DNA from: Chrysochromulina parva
Taxonomy: Eukaryota > Haptophyta > Prymnesiales > Chrysochromulinaceae
Direction of reading: 5' to 3'
DNA: 19,038 nucleotides
NCBI GenBank assembly: GCA_002887195.1
Contig: PJAB01000925.1
Location: 1 to 19,038, forward strand
The notes below the pieces were generated by a model, which worked only from the letters and a program-made list of their open reading frames with translations, was not told where the DNA came from and did not search any database. The position numbers were made by a program, and so were the translations under genes. Shown here piece after piece: positions 7,776 to 16,466 of this stretch (its first letter is position 1; each line of letters begins with the position of its first letter).

Positions 7776-8539
7776 ATGTCGTCGCTCACCATCGAGCCGT
7801 TCGTCGCACCGCCGGGATGGGACTACAACTCTTCGGGCCGCGGGCAGGTCAGCCCGACGGGCTCGCCTAAGACGACCCCGGTTGGTGCCACGTGGGGTCA
7901 TTGGATGGCCGACGGGATGTACGGCACCGGCGATCTGCCCGAGTCGCCCCTGCTCGGAACATCTGCGTTGCGTGAGTCGAAACGCCCGTCGAGCCCGCGG
8001 TCCTCGACTGCGGCGTCGAGCTTCATGAGGACCTCCTCCTCCTCAGCAGGGCAGCGGCCGAAGCCCATGTCTCCCTTCGACGGCGCCGGCTTTGACAACA
8101 CGGCCGGATGCCCTCGCAAAGAGGGAGACAAGCCGTGGTCGAAGCGCTCGATGTCGCAGATGTCCGATTACGGCACCATCCCCTCGGGCTTGCCCCTTGG
8201 CCTCACTGACTCAGAGAAGAAGCTCTGGCGTACGCGCACTGCGGAGGCCCAAACCCACCGCTCGCGTGCGTGCGCATGTCTTCGGCTCATCTGATCATCG
8301 CCCCAACTGTCTCGTGCCCTGTCTCGTGCCCTGTGGCAGTCGCTCTCTATGTTAAGGCGCGTGAGCTCATCAACGAGAACGTCGAAGGCACGACTGTGCG
8401 CGTCGCCGTCCTCCAGGCGATCGACGAGATCACAGAGAAGCACTCGCTCGAGTTCCGCTTCGGCCACCGCTGGCAGACGAGCTTGATGAGTTGCCTCGCG
8501 ATGCGCCAAAACTACCGCTCCTCCGACGTGTACTCGTGA
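7776..8539 (+). CDS. Unrecognised two-exon protein; join(7776-8265, 8340-8539)
   Basis: Spliced product of 229 residues. The N-terminal about 145 residues are Ser/Pro/Gly-rich and probably disordered (MSSLTIEPFVAPPGWDYN...). The C-terminal part looks folded and helical: GLTDSEKKLW, then exon 2 with YVKARELINENVEGTTVRVAVLQAIDEITEKHSLEFRFGHRW. Exon 2 lacks its own sensible ATG and its charged amphipathic sequence starts right at the splice acceptor, which is why I join the two pieces. I do not recognise the family. It is divergent from CFAP418, which could mean co-expression in flagellar assembly, but that is only a positional hint. An alternative in-frame donor at 8230 would drop 12 residues (RTRTAEAQTHRS region). 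Confidence 0.7.
8266..8339 (+). other. Intron of the 7776 gene (74 nt, phase 1)
   Basis: Donor CGC|GTGCGT and acceptor GTGGCAG|TCG. The pyrimidine-rich 3' half contains a tandem CTGTCTCGTGCC doublet. A second donor, GTACGC at 8230, lies exactly 36 bp upstream and is also in frame, so both splice forms keep the reading frame. Confidence 0.7.
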
Positions 8540-8969
8540 GCAGCGTGGGCGGTCTACGCACGTGCGCACCCGCGCGTGGTACTTTGGCATTCTCTTCGGT
8601 ATTCTATGGCGGGCGCTGTGTGGCCGTGTAGGCAACGTGAGTCGCACGCGGCGGTCGAATCTCTAGTATGGTCAATCAGTTCGTTATGACTCACGAGGGC
8701 AGTTCACCTCTGTGAGTCAGTCTTTTTCCCCTTAACGGCCACGTCATTTAATCCTATAAATCTTTAAACCGCAAACGGAGATACGGAAGTGGCATGGCCC
8801 ATGTGCGTGTGCCGCCGCCGCGCCCGCGGTCGCTCCGGGCTTGGGTCCGGGTACAATTGTACTCCGGGTACCATCCGCGGGTAAAGGATCCGCTTTTGTG
8901 CCTCCCTCACAGTGACCTTGGGGCCTCTCGGCTTCGATACCTTGAGTAGTGTTTCACACCTCTTCTTCC
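8540..8969 (+). promoter_or_regulatory. Promoter region of the PAS-receiver-ankyrin gene
   Basis: 430 bp with no supported gene. A TATA-like box TATAAAT is at 8755-8761 in a local A/T-rich island. Two bZIP (AP-1/GCN4-type) heptamers, TGACTCA at 8687-8693 and TGAGTCA at 8713-8719, lie just upstream, and an ACGTCA half-site is at about 8741. Further down, GTACAATTGTAC (8851-8862) is a perfect 12-bp palindrome flanked by CCGG arms. The order fits a core promoter with a leader of roughly 180 nt. Confidence 0.5.
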
Positions 8970-11900
8970 ATGTTCTTCACGCCTCTGTCCCTCCCCTCCC
9001 GAAGAACGAGCGTCTCGAAGCTGGCGACAAACACGCTCGTCGTCTCACCGTCGACAGCCCCCGGATCGCGAGTAAGAAGAGACTCACCAGAGCGAGGAGA
9101 TCCTCCTTGCATGCCACTGTCATCTCGAATGATCGGGCATGATCCTGTCAGCCCTACTGACTCCCCAGATTTTGAATTGACGTTGGCAACCCTTGAAGAG
9201 GGTGTGTATGCGCCGCTGATCGTGTGTGAGGAGCGACGTCCAAATTCCGGCCTGCCTGGGCGTGTGCTCACTGCAAATCCAATGGCATGCGCAATGTTGA
9301 ATCGCAACCTGGCAGACGTGCAGGCACAACCCCTGGCGTCTCTAGTGGCGACTGCGTCTGGTCGGCCGCCGCCGCCTGGGCTTGTGAGCAAGTGCACCGT
9401 CTTTTGCTGGAATGCGCCTCCGGTTCCGGTTCAATGCGACTGCCATGTCCTCGAAGGCATCGGCAGTACGCCACTCCTCTTCTACCATCTAGCGCTCATG
9501 GACTGGAACGTTAGCGCCGAGGCGGCTGGTGGCCAGGTAACGGGGCATGGGCGCCTGGACGAAGATGCCGCTGGCGGGACGGCATCGCTATTCGTGAGAG
9601 CACTAGCTGAAGTGCACATCGAGCGACTGAAGATCTTGCTTGTGGAAGACGATCCGTTCTCAGTCGTCGCGATCCAAGAGCTGTGCAGCGAGTGTCACTT
9701 CGAGTTGCGGACAGTCGGCGGCGGGGAGGAGTGCCTGGACACTCTCGAGGAGGACATGCGACTCCCAGCTCAGGAGCGTATCAATCTCGTCATGTGCGAT
9801 GTGATGATGCAGGGTATGGACGGTCATGAAGTTCTCACGCAGATACGAAAGCGGTACGGCGACGAGATCGCGGTGATCATGATCTCGTCCAATGACCAGC
9901 ACGACATGGTCGAGGCGTGCATTCGAGCAGGCGCGGACTCGTACCTCTTCAAGCCGCTGCGCATGTCCGACTTCTCCAACGTCTGGCAATTTGTGATGCA
10001 GCGGCGCACTCACAAGTTGCAGGCGGCCCAGAGCGAGATGCGTTATGTGCGTTCACAGCAACGGGCGCGCACCAAGCAGCTGCACGCCGAGAAGCTGCGC
10101 TTGATTGCGCAGACGGAGGTGCGGGCGCAGCGGGAGCGGGCGAGGGTTGAGGCGGAGAGGCAGCAGGCGGCCCAAGATGCGAAGCTCACACAGCAGCGCG
10201 CCCAGATGCAAGCGGAGATCATGCAGGCGCTGCATCAGCAGGTACGCAAGTATTGCCTGCTTGCGCGCACCTGTAGCGAGATCATCGTGCATGTCGCAGA
10301 CTCCAAAGTGCACGTGCACCTGTCGCAAGAGTGCAAGGCGAAGCTGGGCTACGCTCCCAGCGCTCTTGATGAGGCGAGCCATGCGGACCTGGTCCATCCC
10401 GACGACCTCAACCAGCTGAGCAGGGCTTGCGCGCGCTGTGCTGAGCGTTGTGCACCCGATGCTAGACACTCAGACAGTGCTGAGGGTGCGTTCATCATCC
10501 CGCTGCGCCTCAAGTGCACGAATGGCGCGTGGGTGCCATTCGTGCTGCCCATGCATGCCATCTGCATGCCGTCCGGCTGCGCGATGATCGGCGCCGTGCC
10601 ACGCGTGCATCAGACGCTCGAGACGGCGCGCCCAGTCGAGGCTGCTGGGGCAGGTGGGGGGCGCCCCCAGTCCGTAGAGACGCTCGAGACGGCGCGCCCA
10701 GTCGAGGCTGCTGGGGCAGGTGGGGGGCGCCCCCAGTCCGTAGAGACGCTCGAGACGGCGCGCCCAGTCGAGGCTGCTGGGGCAGGTGGGGGGTGCCCCC
10801 AGTCCGTCGAGAGCGTGAGCTTCACTGAACCCGCTCAAGCGTCGGAGGCAGAGGCGCTGACTGCGTCGGAGGCCCTCTCTGAGCTTCTGGCTGACGCATT
10901 CAGCGTCATTACGGTGGGCCGTCAGGGTGAGCCATCGAGCGCCGTAGTGGGCGAGTCGAGGAGCTCAGCCGGCAAGCAGGCCGTAAGTGGTGTGGACCTC
11001 TTGATGGAACCTATCAGGCTGCTGTTCGAACCGCCGCCGCCTGCCCACGGCAACAACGGCCGCGCTCAGACGGCGAGCGAGAAGGAACTTGCGCCCGCGG
11101 TGGGCACTGAGCAGGACCAACCGGCCTTGCATGCCTTCGCAACAGGCGCCGCCGCCGCGTACATAGGAGGGGCCGGTGCCGATGATGGCGCGCCCGAGCC
11201 CGTGGCGCTTTCCCTGTCCAACTGGTCGACGGTAGCTGCCTCTATTGCAGAGGCAACTACCGATCATGGGAGTGCGAACCCTCACTCCGAGTCGGAAGGG
11301 GGCTCCTTCAGCGCATTGGGCGATACCGACGACGAGCATTCGGACGTCTCGACGCACAAGCCCGCAGAGGAGCTCCGTAGTGGGCGGAGTGTCAGGCCGC
11401 CTTCCGACCTCGAACGAAACGACCCTACCGGTGATTCGACGGACTCGACCCCACAGCGGATCCGGCCATATCGTGCCGGTGCGAACCAGTATGCGACGCT
11501 CGCGAGCCAGATAGTGGCGGGCGCGGATGACGACTACCACGGCGCCAACCACGAGGATGACGACGACTCCGATACTTCAGCTCCGAGCCAGCTGACGGCC
11601 GATTCGGTGCCGGATGCCGATAATCTCGATAATCTCGAGGCTGTGGAATCCGCGAAGCGGCGGATGATTGCGGAGGCGGTGGCGTGTGCCAATGCCACGC
11701 GCTCAGCACGCGCGCGCCAACGGCAAGCGCGACGAATGGCGCACGAGGCGCCGCATGGCAAGGCGAAGGAGGCCAACGAGGAGACGGAGACGCGCCGTCG
11801 CGAGCGCGAGAACCTCCAGATTGCCATCGGACGCGCCTCCGTACGACACACCCAGGAGCTCGCCAAGGAAGCACTCGTCAGCTACTTCCGCTCAGACTCG

Positions 11901-12824
11901 CCCCAGCCCGCCTCGCCCTTGTCGTCGAGGGAATCGTTTTCCAGACGAGGAAGCTCTCAGCCGGCAGAGGCCTGGAGCTGCGCGAGAGGCGGCGAAGAGA
12001 TTGACGCCGTGGCAGCGGACTCTGCGGGCAGACAAAGCGCTGCGTCGAGCGCCAGTGCGGGCACGTCGGCCGCCGGTGCCGGTGACAGCACACACGCGGC
12101 CAACGCGCAGGCGCACGAGGGCGCGGGTGATGATGTGGGACAGCTCCACCTGCAACTGCTCAAAAAGTACTTTGTGAGCCAGGACGCATCGCAAATGTCA
12201 CCCCTCGCGCTTGCCTCACATACGTGCGGCCCGTCGCGCCTGGAGCCTCTCCGTGCCCTTTTGCGTGACGGCGCGGATGTGAACGAGGGAGGGCCCTGTG
12301 GCTGGCCTCCCCTGAGCTTGGCCTTGCTCGGAGGCGACGCCAACTTACCGGCCGTCAAAGTCCTCCTCGCGGCGAACGCCAAACTCGAGGCATGCCCCAA
12401 ATGCCGACCACAGCAGACCCCTCTGCTGCTGGCCGCCGCCGCTCGCCAGGAGGCATGCACCCATGCGCTCATCGAGGCGGGCGCGAAGATCAACGCGCGC
12501 GACCACAGCGGCAAGCCGGCTCTGGTGCTGTGTGCGGCGTGGACTCCAGACGACAAGGCGAAGCGCGCATGCGTTCTCCTTCTCGACCGATCCGCCGATG
12601 TCTGCCTTCGCGATGCCGACGGCGAATACTTCGCGCATTCGAGCGCGCTGGGGGCGGGAAACGCTGAGACTGCCAAGATGCTGCTCGAGCGCGCAACCGC
12701 TGCAAGCTCACTTGCGCGGCAGCTGCTGCTCGAAGGCGAAGAAGACCAAGACCCTCGCAAGGCAAAGAGCACTACTCCCACAAGCAGTAGGAAAGGCGCG
12801 AAAGGCGGTGCAAAGAAGAAATGA
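8970..12824 (+). CDS. PAS - receiver - coiled coil - PAS - ankyrin repeat signalling protein
   Basis: 1284 residues from the first in-frame ATG (8970); the frame extends to a GTG at 8949 and a TGA at 8943. Order: Ser/Arg-rich N-terminus; PAS-like domain about 75-185 (RVLTANPMACAMLNRNLADV); response-regulator receiver about 218-345 with acidic pocket D227/D228, phospho-acceptor D277 (CDVMMQGMDG), S306 and K328 (FKPLR); coiled coil about 345-430; second PAS about 431-546 (HPDD); three 22-residue repeats; a long acidic/Ser linker; ankyrin repeats about 1076-1255; Lys-rich C-terminus. The receiver has every catalytic residue, so it should accept phosphate from a histidine kinase/HPt. The KPLRMSDFSNVWQFV segment resembles plant pseudo-response regulators. 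No kinase, HPt or DNA-binding domain is visible, so output is probably by protein contacts through the ankyrins. Confidence 0.9.
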   Translation: MFFTPLSLPSRRTSVSKLATNTLVVSPSTAPGSRVRRDSPERGDPPCMPLSSRMIGHDPVSPTDSPDFELTLATLEEGVYAPLIVCEERRPNSGLPGRVLTANPMACAMLNRNLADVQAQPLASLVATASGRPPPPGLVSKCTVFCWNAPPVPVQCDCHVLEGIGSTPLLFYHLALMDWNVSAEAAGGQVTGHGRLDEDAAGGTASLFVRALAEVHIERLKILLVEDDPFSVVAIQELCSECHFELRTVGGGEECLDTLEEDMRLPAQERINLVMCDVMMQGMDGHEVLTQIRKRYGDEIAVIMISSNDQHDMVEACIRAGADSYLFKPLRMSDFSNVWQFVMQRRTHKLQAAQSEMRYVRSQQRARTKQLHAEKLRLIAQTEVRAQRERARVEAERQQAAQDAKLTQQRAQMQAEIMQALHQQVRKYCLLARTCSEIIVHVADSKVHVHLSQECKAKLGYAPSALDEASHADLVHPDDLNQLSRACARCAERCAPDARHSDSAEGAFIIPLRLKCTNGAWVPFVLPMHAICMPSGCAMIGAVPRVHQTLETARPVEAAGAGGGRPQSVETLETARPVEAAGAGGGRPQSVETLETARPVEAAGAGGGCPQSVESVSFTEPAQASEAEALTASEALSELLADAFSVITVGRQGEPSSAVVGESRSSAGKQAVSGVDLLMEPIRLLFEPPPPAHGNNGRAQTASEKELAPAVGTEQDQPALHAFATGAAAAYIGGAGADDGAPEPVALSLSNWSTVAASIAEATTDHGSANPHSESEGGSFSALGDTDDEHSDVSTHKPAEELRSGRSVRPPSDLERNDPTGDSTDSTPQRIRPYRAGANQYATLASQIVAGADDDYHGANHEDDDDSDTSAPSQLTADSVPDADNLDNLEAVESAKRRMIAEAVACANATRSARARQRQARRMAHEAPHGKAKEANEETETRRRERENLQIAIGRASVRHTQELAKEALVSYFRSDSPQPASPLSSRESFSRRGSSQPAEAWSCARGGEEIDAVAADSAGRQSAASSASAGTSAAGAGDSTHAANAQAHEGAGDDVGQLHLQLLKKYFVSQDASQMSPLALASHTCGPSRLEPLRALLRDGADVNEGGPCGWPPLSLALLGGDANLPAVKVLLAANAKLEACPKCRPQQTPLLLAAAARQEACTHALIEAGAKINARDHSGKPALVLCAAWTPDDKAKRACVLLLDRSADVCLRDADGEYFAHSSALGAGNAETAKMLLERATAASSLARQLLLEGEEDQDPRKAKSTTPTSSRKGAKGGAKKK
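10614..10811 (+). repeat. 66-bp in-frame minisatellite, 3 copies
   Basis: Units start at 10614, 10680 and 10746. Copies 1 and 2 appear identical; copy 3 differs by a few bases (one Arg becomes Cys). Each encodes 22 residues, TLETARPVEAAGAGGGRPQSVE. Near-identity at the DNA level, including third positions, indicates recent expansion. Confidence 0.95.
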
Positions 12825-13710
12825 TCCTTGTTGGGTACCGGCATGAGTGTGCCCCCCCCGGCGTGAATCGCGTCTCTTATGACGCCCTCGCGGACCCCCT
12901 GGCGTGGGCCGCCTGTGCTCCGGGTAAGAAACGCAGTCCTGCTCCTCGCCTCGTGCTCGTCAACCCGAGTGCGCAGTGTGTTGGTTTACCCGGGGGTGAC
13001 GCGAATCACAGTGTTTGCTTTCGTGACCGAGCGTGGCTGCGCACGGTGTGCGAATGTGTTAAATTGCACACTCACAGTAACACAGATGAATTGTCTATTG
13101 TGGGAGATACATTGTCGATTTCGTCTGTCCATGACGGATGCAGTGCACATGCCGCCATCTCACTCCGATCTCCGGGTCGGACACCCTCCACTCACATGGT
13201 TTTACCGCCCCCATTGCCGTTTCCGCTCCCACCGCGGCTGCCACCCACGAAACCCGGCCCCTACCGGCCCCGTGAGCGCGGAGCACGGCCCAGCGGCGCG
13301 CGGGCGAGTCGACGGGCGAGGCGGAGCCGCCGCGCCCTCGCCCGCGCCGTGCGCCCCCCCCGTCCCACACCCCGCGCGATTCCCGACTCCCCCAAAGAAG
13401 GTCGCAAGAGGCTAGGAAGCGGCGGCAGTCCGAGGTCCGCGCCGAGAGGAATCGCGGCGCCGGCGGAGTCGTTATACCTCGCGGAGTTGGTACCGTTGGG
13501 TAGTAACTGCCAAGCCGTCGTTGGATCTCCCATGCTGCTGCTTCTTGCACACTGACTCAAAATCCACACCAATCGCAACCGGAGGCGGCAGCCACCATCA
13601 GCTTCCAATCTCAATAAGATCTCAACGGGGGCGACGAAGCTCCCCTCCGTCCTACCGGTACTTCCGTCCGGTCGTCGCCAAATTGATTCACGTGTAGGCG
13701 CGGCGTGGAG
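12825..13710. other. Convergent spacer with no supported gene
   Basis: 886 bp between two convergent genes. An open frame of 244 codons (12821-13555, plus) and others on the minus strand exist, but their products are Pro/Arg-rich translations of GC-rich DNA with no domain, and the plus frame begins inside the previous stop codon. The segment 12970-13150 is noticeably less GC-rich than 13200-13480. Runs of eight C occur near 12851 and 13355. It must hold both 3' UTRs; a small unrecognised gene cannot be excluded. Confidence 0.5.
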
Positions 13711-15467
13711 CTACGCCATCGCCGGGACAAAGGAGGGCGAGTTCTGCTTCCAGAACTTGAACTCGTTAAACTCCTCTTGCTCCATCTCGGCCTCGGCGTT
13801 GTCCTTTTGCTTCTGTGGGCTGCCCGAGAAGGGGCGCTTGAACTCGATGTCTGCGTCGGCGTCCACGCGCAAGGTTGGCCCTCCAAATGAGCGCTTGAAA
13901 CCCTTGCCGTCGCTGCCCACCATCTGCGTGTTAAGGAAGAGCTGGAGAGCCTTGGTAGTTGGATCGTCCTCGCACCAGCCGAAGGCGACGGTGCCGAACA
14001 AGCCCATTTTGTTGGTCAGGGCAAGCTCGGTGAAGCCACGCGCGCGAAGGAAGGATTGGAGCGCCGTGATCGCTTCGATATTCCACTCGGTGCCCAAGCC
14101 ATATCCGGTCCGGAGAGGAGGCGTCGCGCCGTTGGCGTTCAGGAAGTGCTTGAACGCAGTTTTGAGGTGGCGGTCCCAAGGCGTGACGGCCGCGACGATG
14201 AACTCGTGCCCGTTGTTCAAGCTGTCCGCAACCTTGCGAACGTCGTTGAACACATCGACAACTTTACCCCAAACTCCCGTAGGCCTGGGTGTCACTATAA
14301 GGGGCTCGGAGAATGGACTCGTAATCTGGGCGCCGAGCTGATCGCCAAAGCCCCCCTGGTAGCCCTTCATCGGGCTCTGTGGCGGGCTCGTCGGTTCGGC
14401 CTCGATCTTGGAAAGGGGCTTGATCTCGGGCTTGATCTCGGGCACGACGCCGCTCGGCTTCGCGACCCAGCCCTCGGGCGAACGCTCGAGCGAGACGATC
14501 ACTCCATCGGCAATGTGATTCGCAGAGCTTCGGCCATCCTCTGCCAGGAAACCATACTGTTTGAGCAGGTGGGCGAGCGGTGCGAGAGTCGGCTGCAGGT
14601 TGCCATCAACGGCCAGTGGCCCCGGCGCCCAACAGAACCGCCACTGGGTTGGCTCGAGCCCCTTGCCCTTGACGGCGGCCGCCTTGGCCTCCCTCGCGGC
14701 CTCGTCCATCTTCTTCTTGATCTCTTCCATGGTCTGTGGCGTCGCCGCCTTGGCCAAAGGCACCCTTTCGGCGGAAGCCACCGCCTCGTCCACCACGCGG
14801 GCTGCGACCTGCATCGCCAAGGTGGCAGCCGGGGAGGCGTCCTCCTCAGTCTGAAGTGGCACTGGTTCGTTTTCTGCGACGGCGCGCCTCTTCCAACGCC
14901 GAGCGAGCTTGCCGCGCATCGCCGATTGGATCTTGACCACACAGCTCGACTTGACCGCGGATTCGAGGATATTCTTGAAGCACGTGAAAAACTCGTTGAG
15001 CTGCAAGGACCCGTCGCCGTTCTTGTCACACAGAGCCACCAGCTCACGAACGCGATGTTGTGGTGGAAGGGGCAAGTGCATCTCGCCAGCGATGTTCTTC
15101 CGAGACGCGAATCAAAGAGTCGAGCATTCAGAGCTGGCAGATCATGGAAATCTCATAGGGCGCCATCATCTGCTACGACGTGAGCGTGCGTGCATACCGT
15201 AATCAAGCCGCACATCTCGTCGACGTCCATGCCGCCGCTGCCGTCGACATCATGCTTCTTGAACGTCTCGCGCGCATAATCCATCCGAGCCTCCTTGTCC
15301 ATGAGCAGCCGTATGGCCCATTTGATTGCCCCCTCCTTCTCTACAGGCGGTGCCATCTCTGGAGCATTCGCGGCCTTCGGATCGGCTGGCGCCGGTTCGG
15401 TCGACACATCCCCCTCTCCGCTTTTCGCGCCGCCCTTCGCCTTCGACGTCTTCTTCTTGGGGGCCAT
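13711..15467 (-). CDS. EF-hand / IQ-motif protein; join(15198-15467, 13711-15096) on the minus strand
   Basis: Spliced product of 551 residues (90 + 461). It starts MAPKKKTSKAKGGAK from an ATG in the strong context CAACATGG; upstream in-frame ATGs (15587 and others) are less likely. EF-hand 1 loop D73-E84 (DVDGSGGMDVDE) ends six residues before the splice site; EF-hand 2 loop D114-E125 (DKNGDGSLQLNE) follows in exon 2. Both have complete calcium ligands. An IQ motif at about 146-157 (IQSAMRGKLARR) should bind calmodulin or a related light chain. Beyond a charged helical stretch (about 200-235), the C-terminal half contains helices of the pattern ALQxFLxxxG (about 402-480: LKTAFKHFLNANG, ITALQSFLRARG, TKALQLFLNTQ) resembling peptidoglycan-binding-like helices. 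Likely a calcium-responsive scaffold; the function is not recognised. Confidence 0.85.
15097..15197 (-). other. Intron of the EF-hand/IQ gene (101 nt, phase 0)
   Basis: Minus-strand donor ACG|GTATGC and acceptor CTCGGAAG|AAC. Splicing joins CGLIT to NIAGEMHLPL, giving the normal spacing between a first and second EF-hand. Without it exon 1 runs into a stop soon after HAHVVADDGAL. Confidence 0.8.
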
Positions 15468-15656
15468 GTTGATCGTGTATCCGTGTTTGGAAAGGGCCCG
15501 ATTTCCTAACTGGGACAAGTTTCTAGGGGAGCTTAAAAGAGTGCTGATGATCGTGCCCGGCGCGGCGCACCCGCTCATCCTGAGCATTCTCAGGGGCACA
15601 GGGTGCCCTGAACTAGATCCAGGTCCATTTGATCCGACGGCATATGCCTTGCCGTG
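15468..15656 (-). promoter_or_regulatory. Upstream region of the EF-hand/IQ gene
   Basis: 189 bp between the start of the EF-hand gene and the stop of the 269-residue gene, both on the minus strand. It must contain the EF-hand gene promoter and leader unless transcription starts further back. The inverted repeat GGGCACAGGGTGCCC lies near 15595-15609. No TATA box was recognised. Confidence 0.35.
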
Positions 15657-16466
15657 TCAGCGGCTGCCATCGCGTTGAAAGACCTCGATCGTATCCTTCG
15701 CGAGATCGACAAGCTCTCGCTCGAACTCAGGGTCGGGCCTGCCGCGTCGCCGCTTCTCAACGTACGCGTCGTCGAGCTTCCGCTGCAGGTCGCCACGAGT
15801 CAAGAAAGTGCCAACAGGTGAGGGCAGTGTGTCGAGAGCGGCGACAACGAGCGCGTCGCGCTCGGCAGAGGTAAGACGTGGACCGCTCGTCGCCGTCGCC
15901 GCTCGCTTCGACAGCATAGTGGCGGCCTGCCGCTCGTCATCACCGAAGCATCCATAGGCTAGATCGATCTCCGCCTGGGCAGTCAACAAGGCGCGATGGT
16001 AGAAGCGCAGCTCCGTCGGCCGCATGAATGGCAACTCGTAGTTGAGTGCGTCACGGTTCAGCCCAGTCGCGGCGTCGGCCTCCACAATCGCAGCTAGGCA
16101 CTCTTCTGCCTCCTTGGCGTGGCGCTCTACCTCGGCTGCCTGCGCTCTGGTGAGTACGCGAGCCTCCAAGGCCGCGGCGGTTGCGTCTTGACTCAGCTGT
16201 CGCGCCCGCCCTTCCTTGAGCAGTTTCGTCACTAGCTTCCTTGTCGTTGCCCCGTGCTCCGATGGTATGCCCACGGGCGGTGGCTGCTGCTGTTGTAGGA
16301 GTCCAGAGAAGAGAAAGCTGTCAATGTCCTCGATGGACTGCGAGTACTGCGCCAGCGGAGCTATCGCCAGTGCGGTCTGTAGATCAAACGCGGTCGCGGA
16401 GCGTGGCGATGTGATCGCAACCGCCGCAAGGGAAGCGGTCAAGATGTCCAAGCGCGTGCAACGCAT
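15657..16466 (-). CDS. Unrecognised 269-residue protein with signal or plastid-targeting leader
   Basis: Single exon from the ATG at 16466. The N-terminus (MRCTRLDILTASLAAVAIT...) looks like a signal peptide, and SATAF|DLQ at residues 23-29 resembles the signal-cleavage context with Phe at +1 (ASAFAP-like) used for plastid import in algae with secondary red plastids. A second small hydrophobic stretch (TALAIAPLA, about 31-39) follows. A Gln/Pro patch is near 58-63. The rest is mostly helical and charged: about 75-130 (many Ala, Glu, Lys), a motif NYELPFMRPTELRFYHRALL near 143-162, and a basic, acidic-tailed C-terminus (EKRRRGRPDPEFERELVDLAKD). I do not recognise a family. Codon style and length support a real gene. 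Plastid location is inference; secretion is the alternative. Confidence 0.7.
   Translation of the reverse strand: MRCTRLDILTASLAAVAITSPRSATAFDLQTALAIAPLAQYSQSIEDIDSFLFSGLLQQQQPPPVGIPSEHGATTRKLVTKLLKEGRARQLSQDATAAALEARVLTRAQAAEVERHAKEAEECLAAIVEADAATGLNRDALNYELPFMRPTELRFYHRALLTAQAEIDLAYGCFGDDERQAATMLSKRAATATSGPRLTSAERDALVVAALDTLPSPVGTFLTRGDLQRKLDDAYVEKRRRGRPDPEFERELVDLAKDTIEVFQRDGSR

Noticed and set aside
8840..8880. tRNA or other structured RNA around the GTACAATTGTAC palindrome
   Set aside because: The arms do not form a cloverleaf and there is no T-loop or anticodon arm; only a short palindrome is supported.
8949..8969. GTG start for the PAS-receiver protein
   Set aside because: Eukaryotic context; the first ATG of the frame is at 8970 and a stop lies just upstream at 8943.
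9600..10000. Bacterial two-component gene or recent bacterial transfer
   Set aside because: The receiver sits inside a large eukaryotic-style multidomain protein with ankyrins and the same GC-rich style as neighbouring genes; no adjacent kinase.
10614..10811. CRISPR-like array
   Set aside because: The units are directly adjacent 66-bp repeats without unique spacers and stay in the coding frame.
11957..12844. 295-codon minus-strand frame
   Set aside because: Antisense to the ankyrin part of the receiver protein; Ser/Arg/Ala-rich without domains.
12821..13555. 244-codon plus-strand frame in the convergent spacer
   Set aside because: It starts within the stop of the previous gene (ATGA), which would imply bacterial-type coupling, and encodes no recognisable domain; GC-rich DNA keeps frames open by chance.
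14056..15183. 375-codon open frame on the plus strand
   Set aside because: Antisense shadow of the EF-hand/IQ exon; its product is Arg/Leu-rich with no motif, while the minus strand has two EF-hands and an IQ motif.
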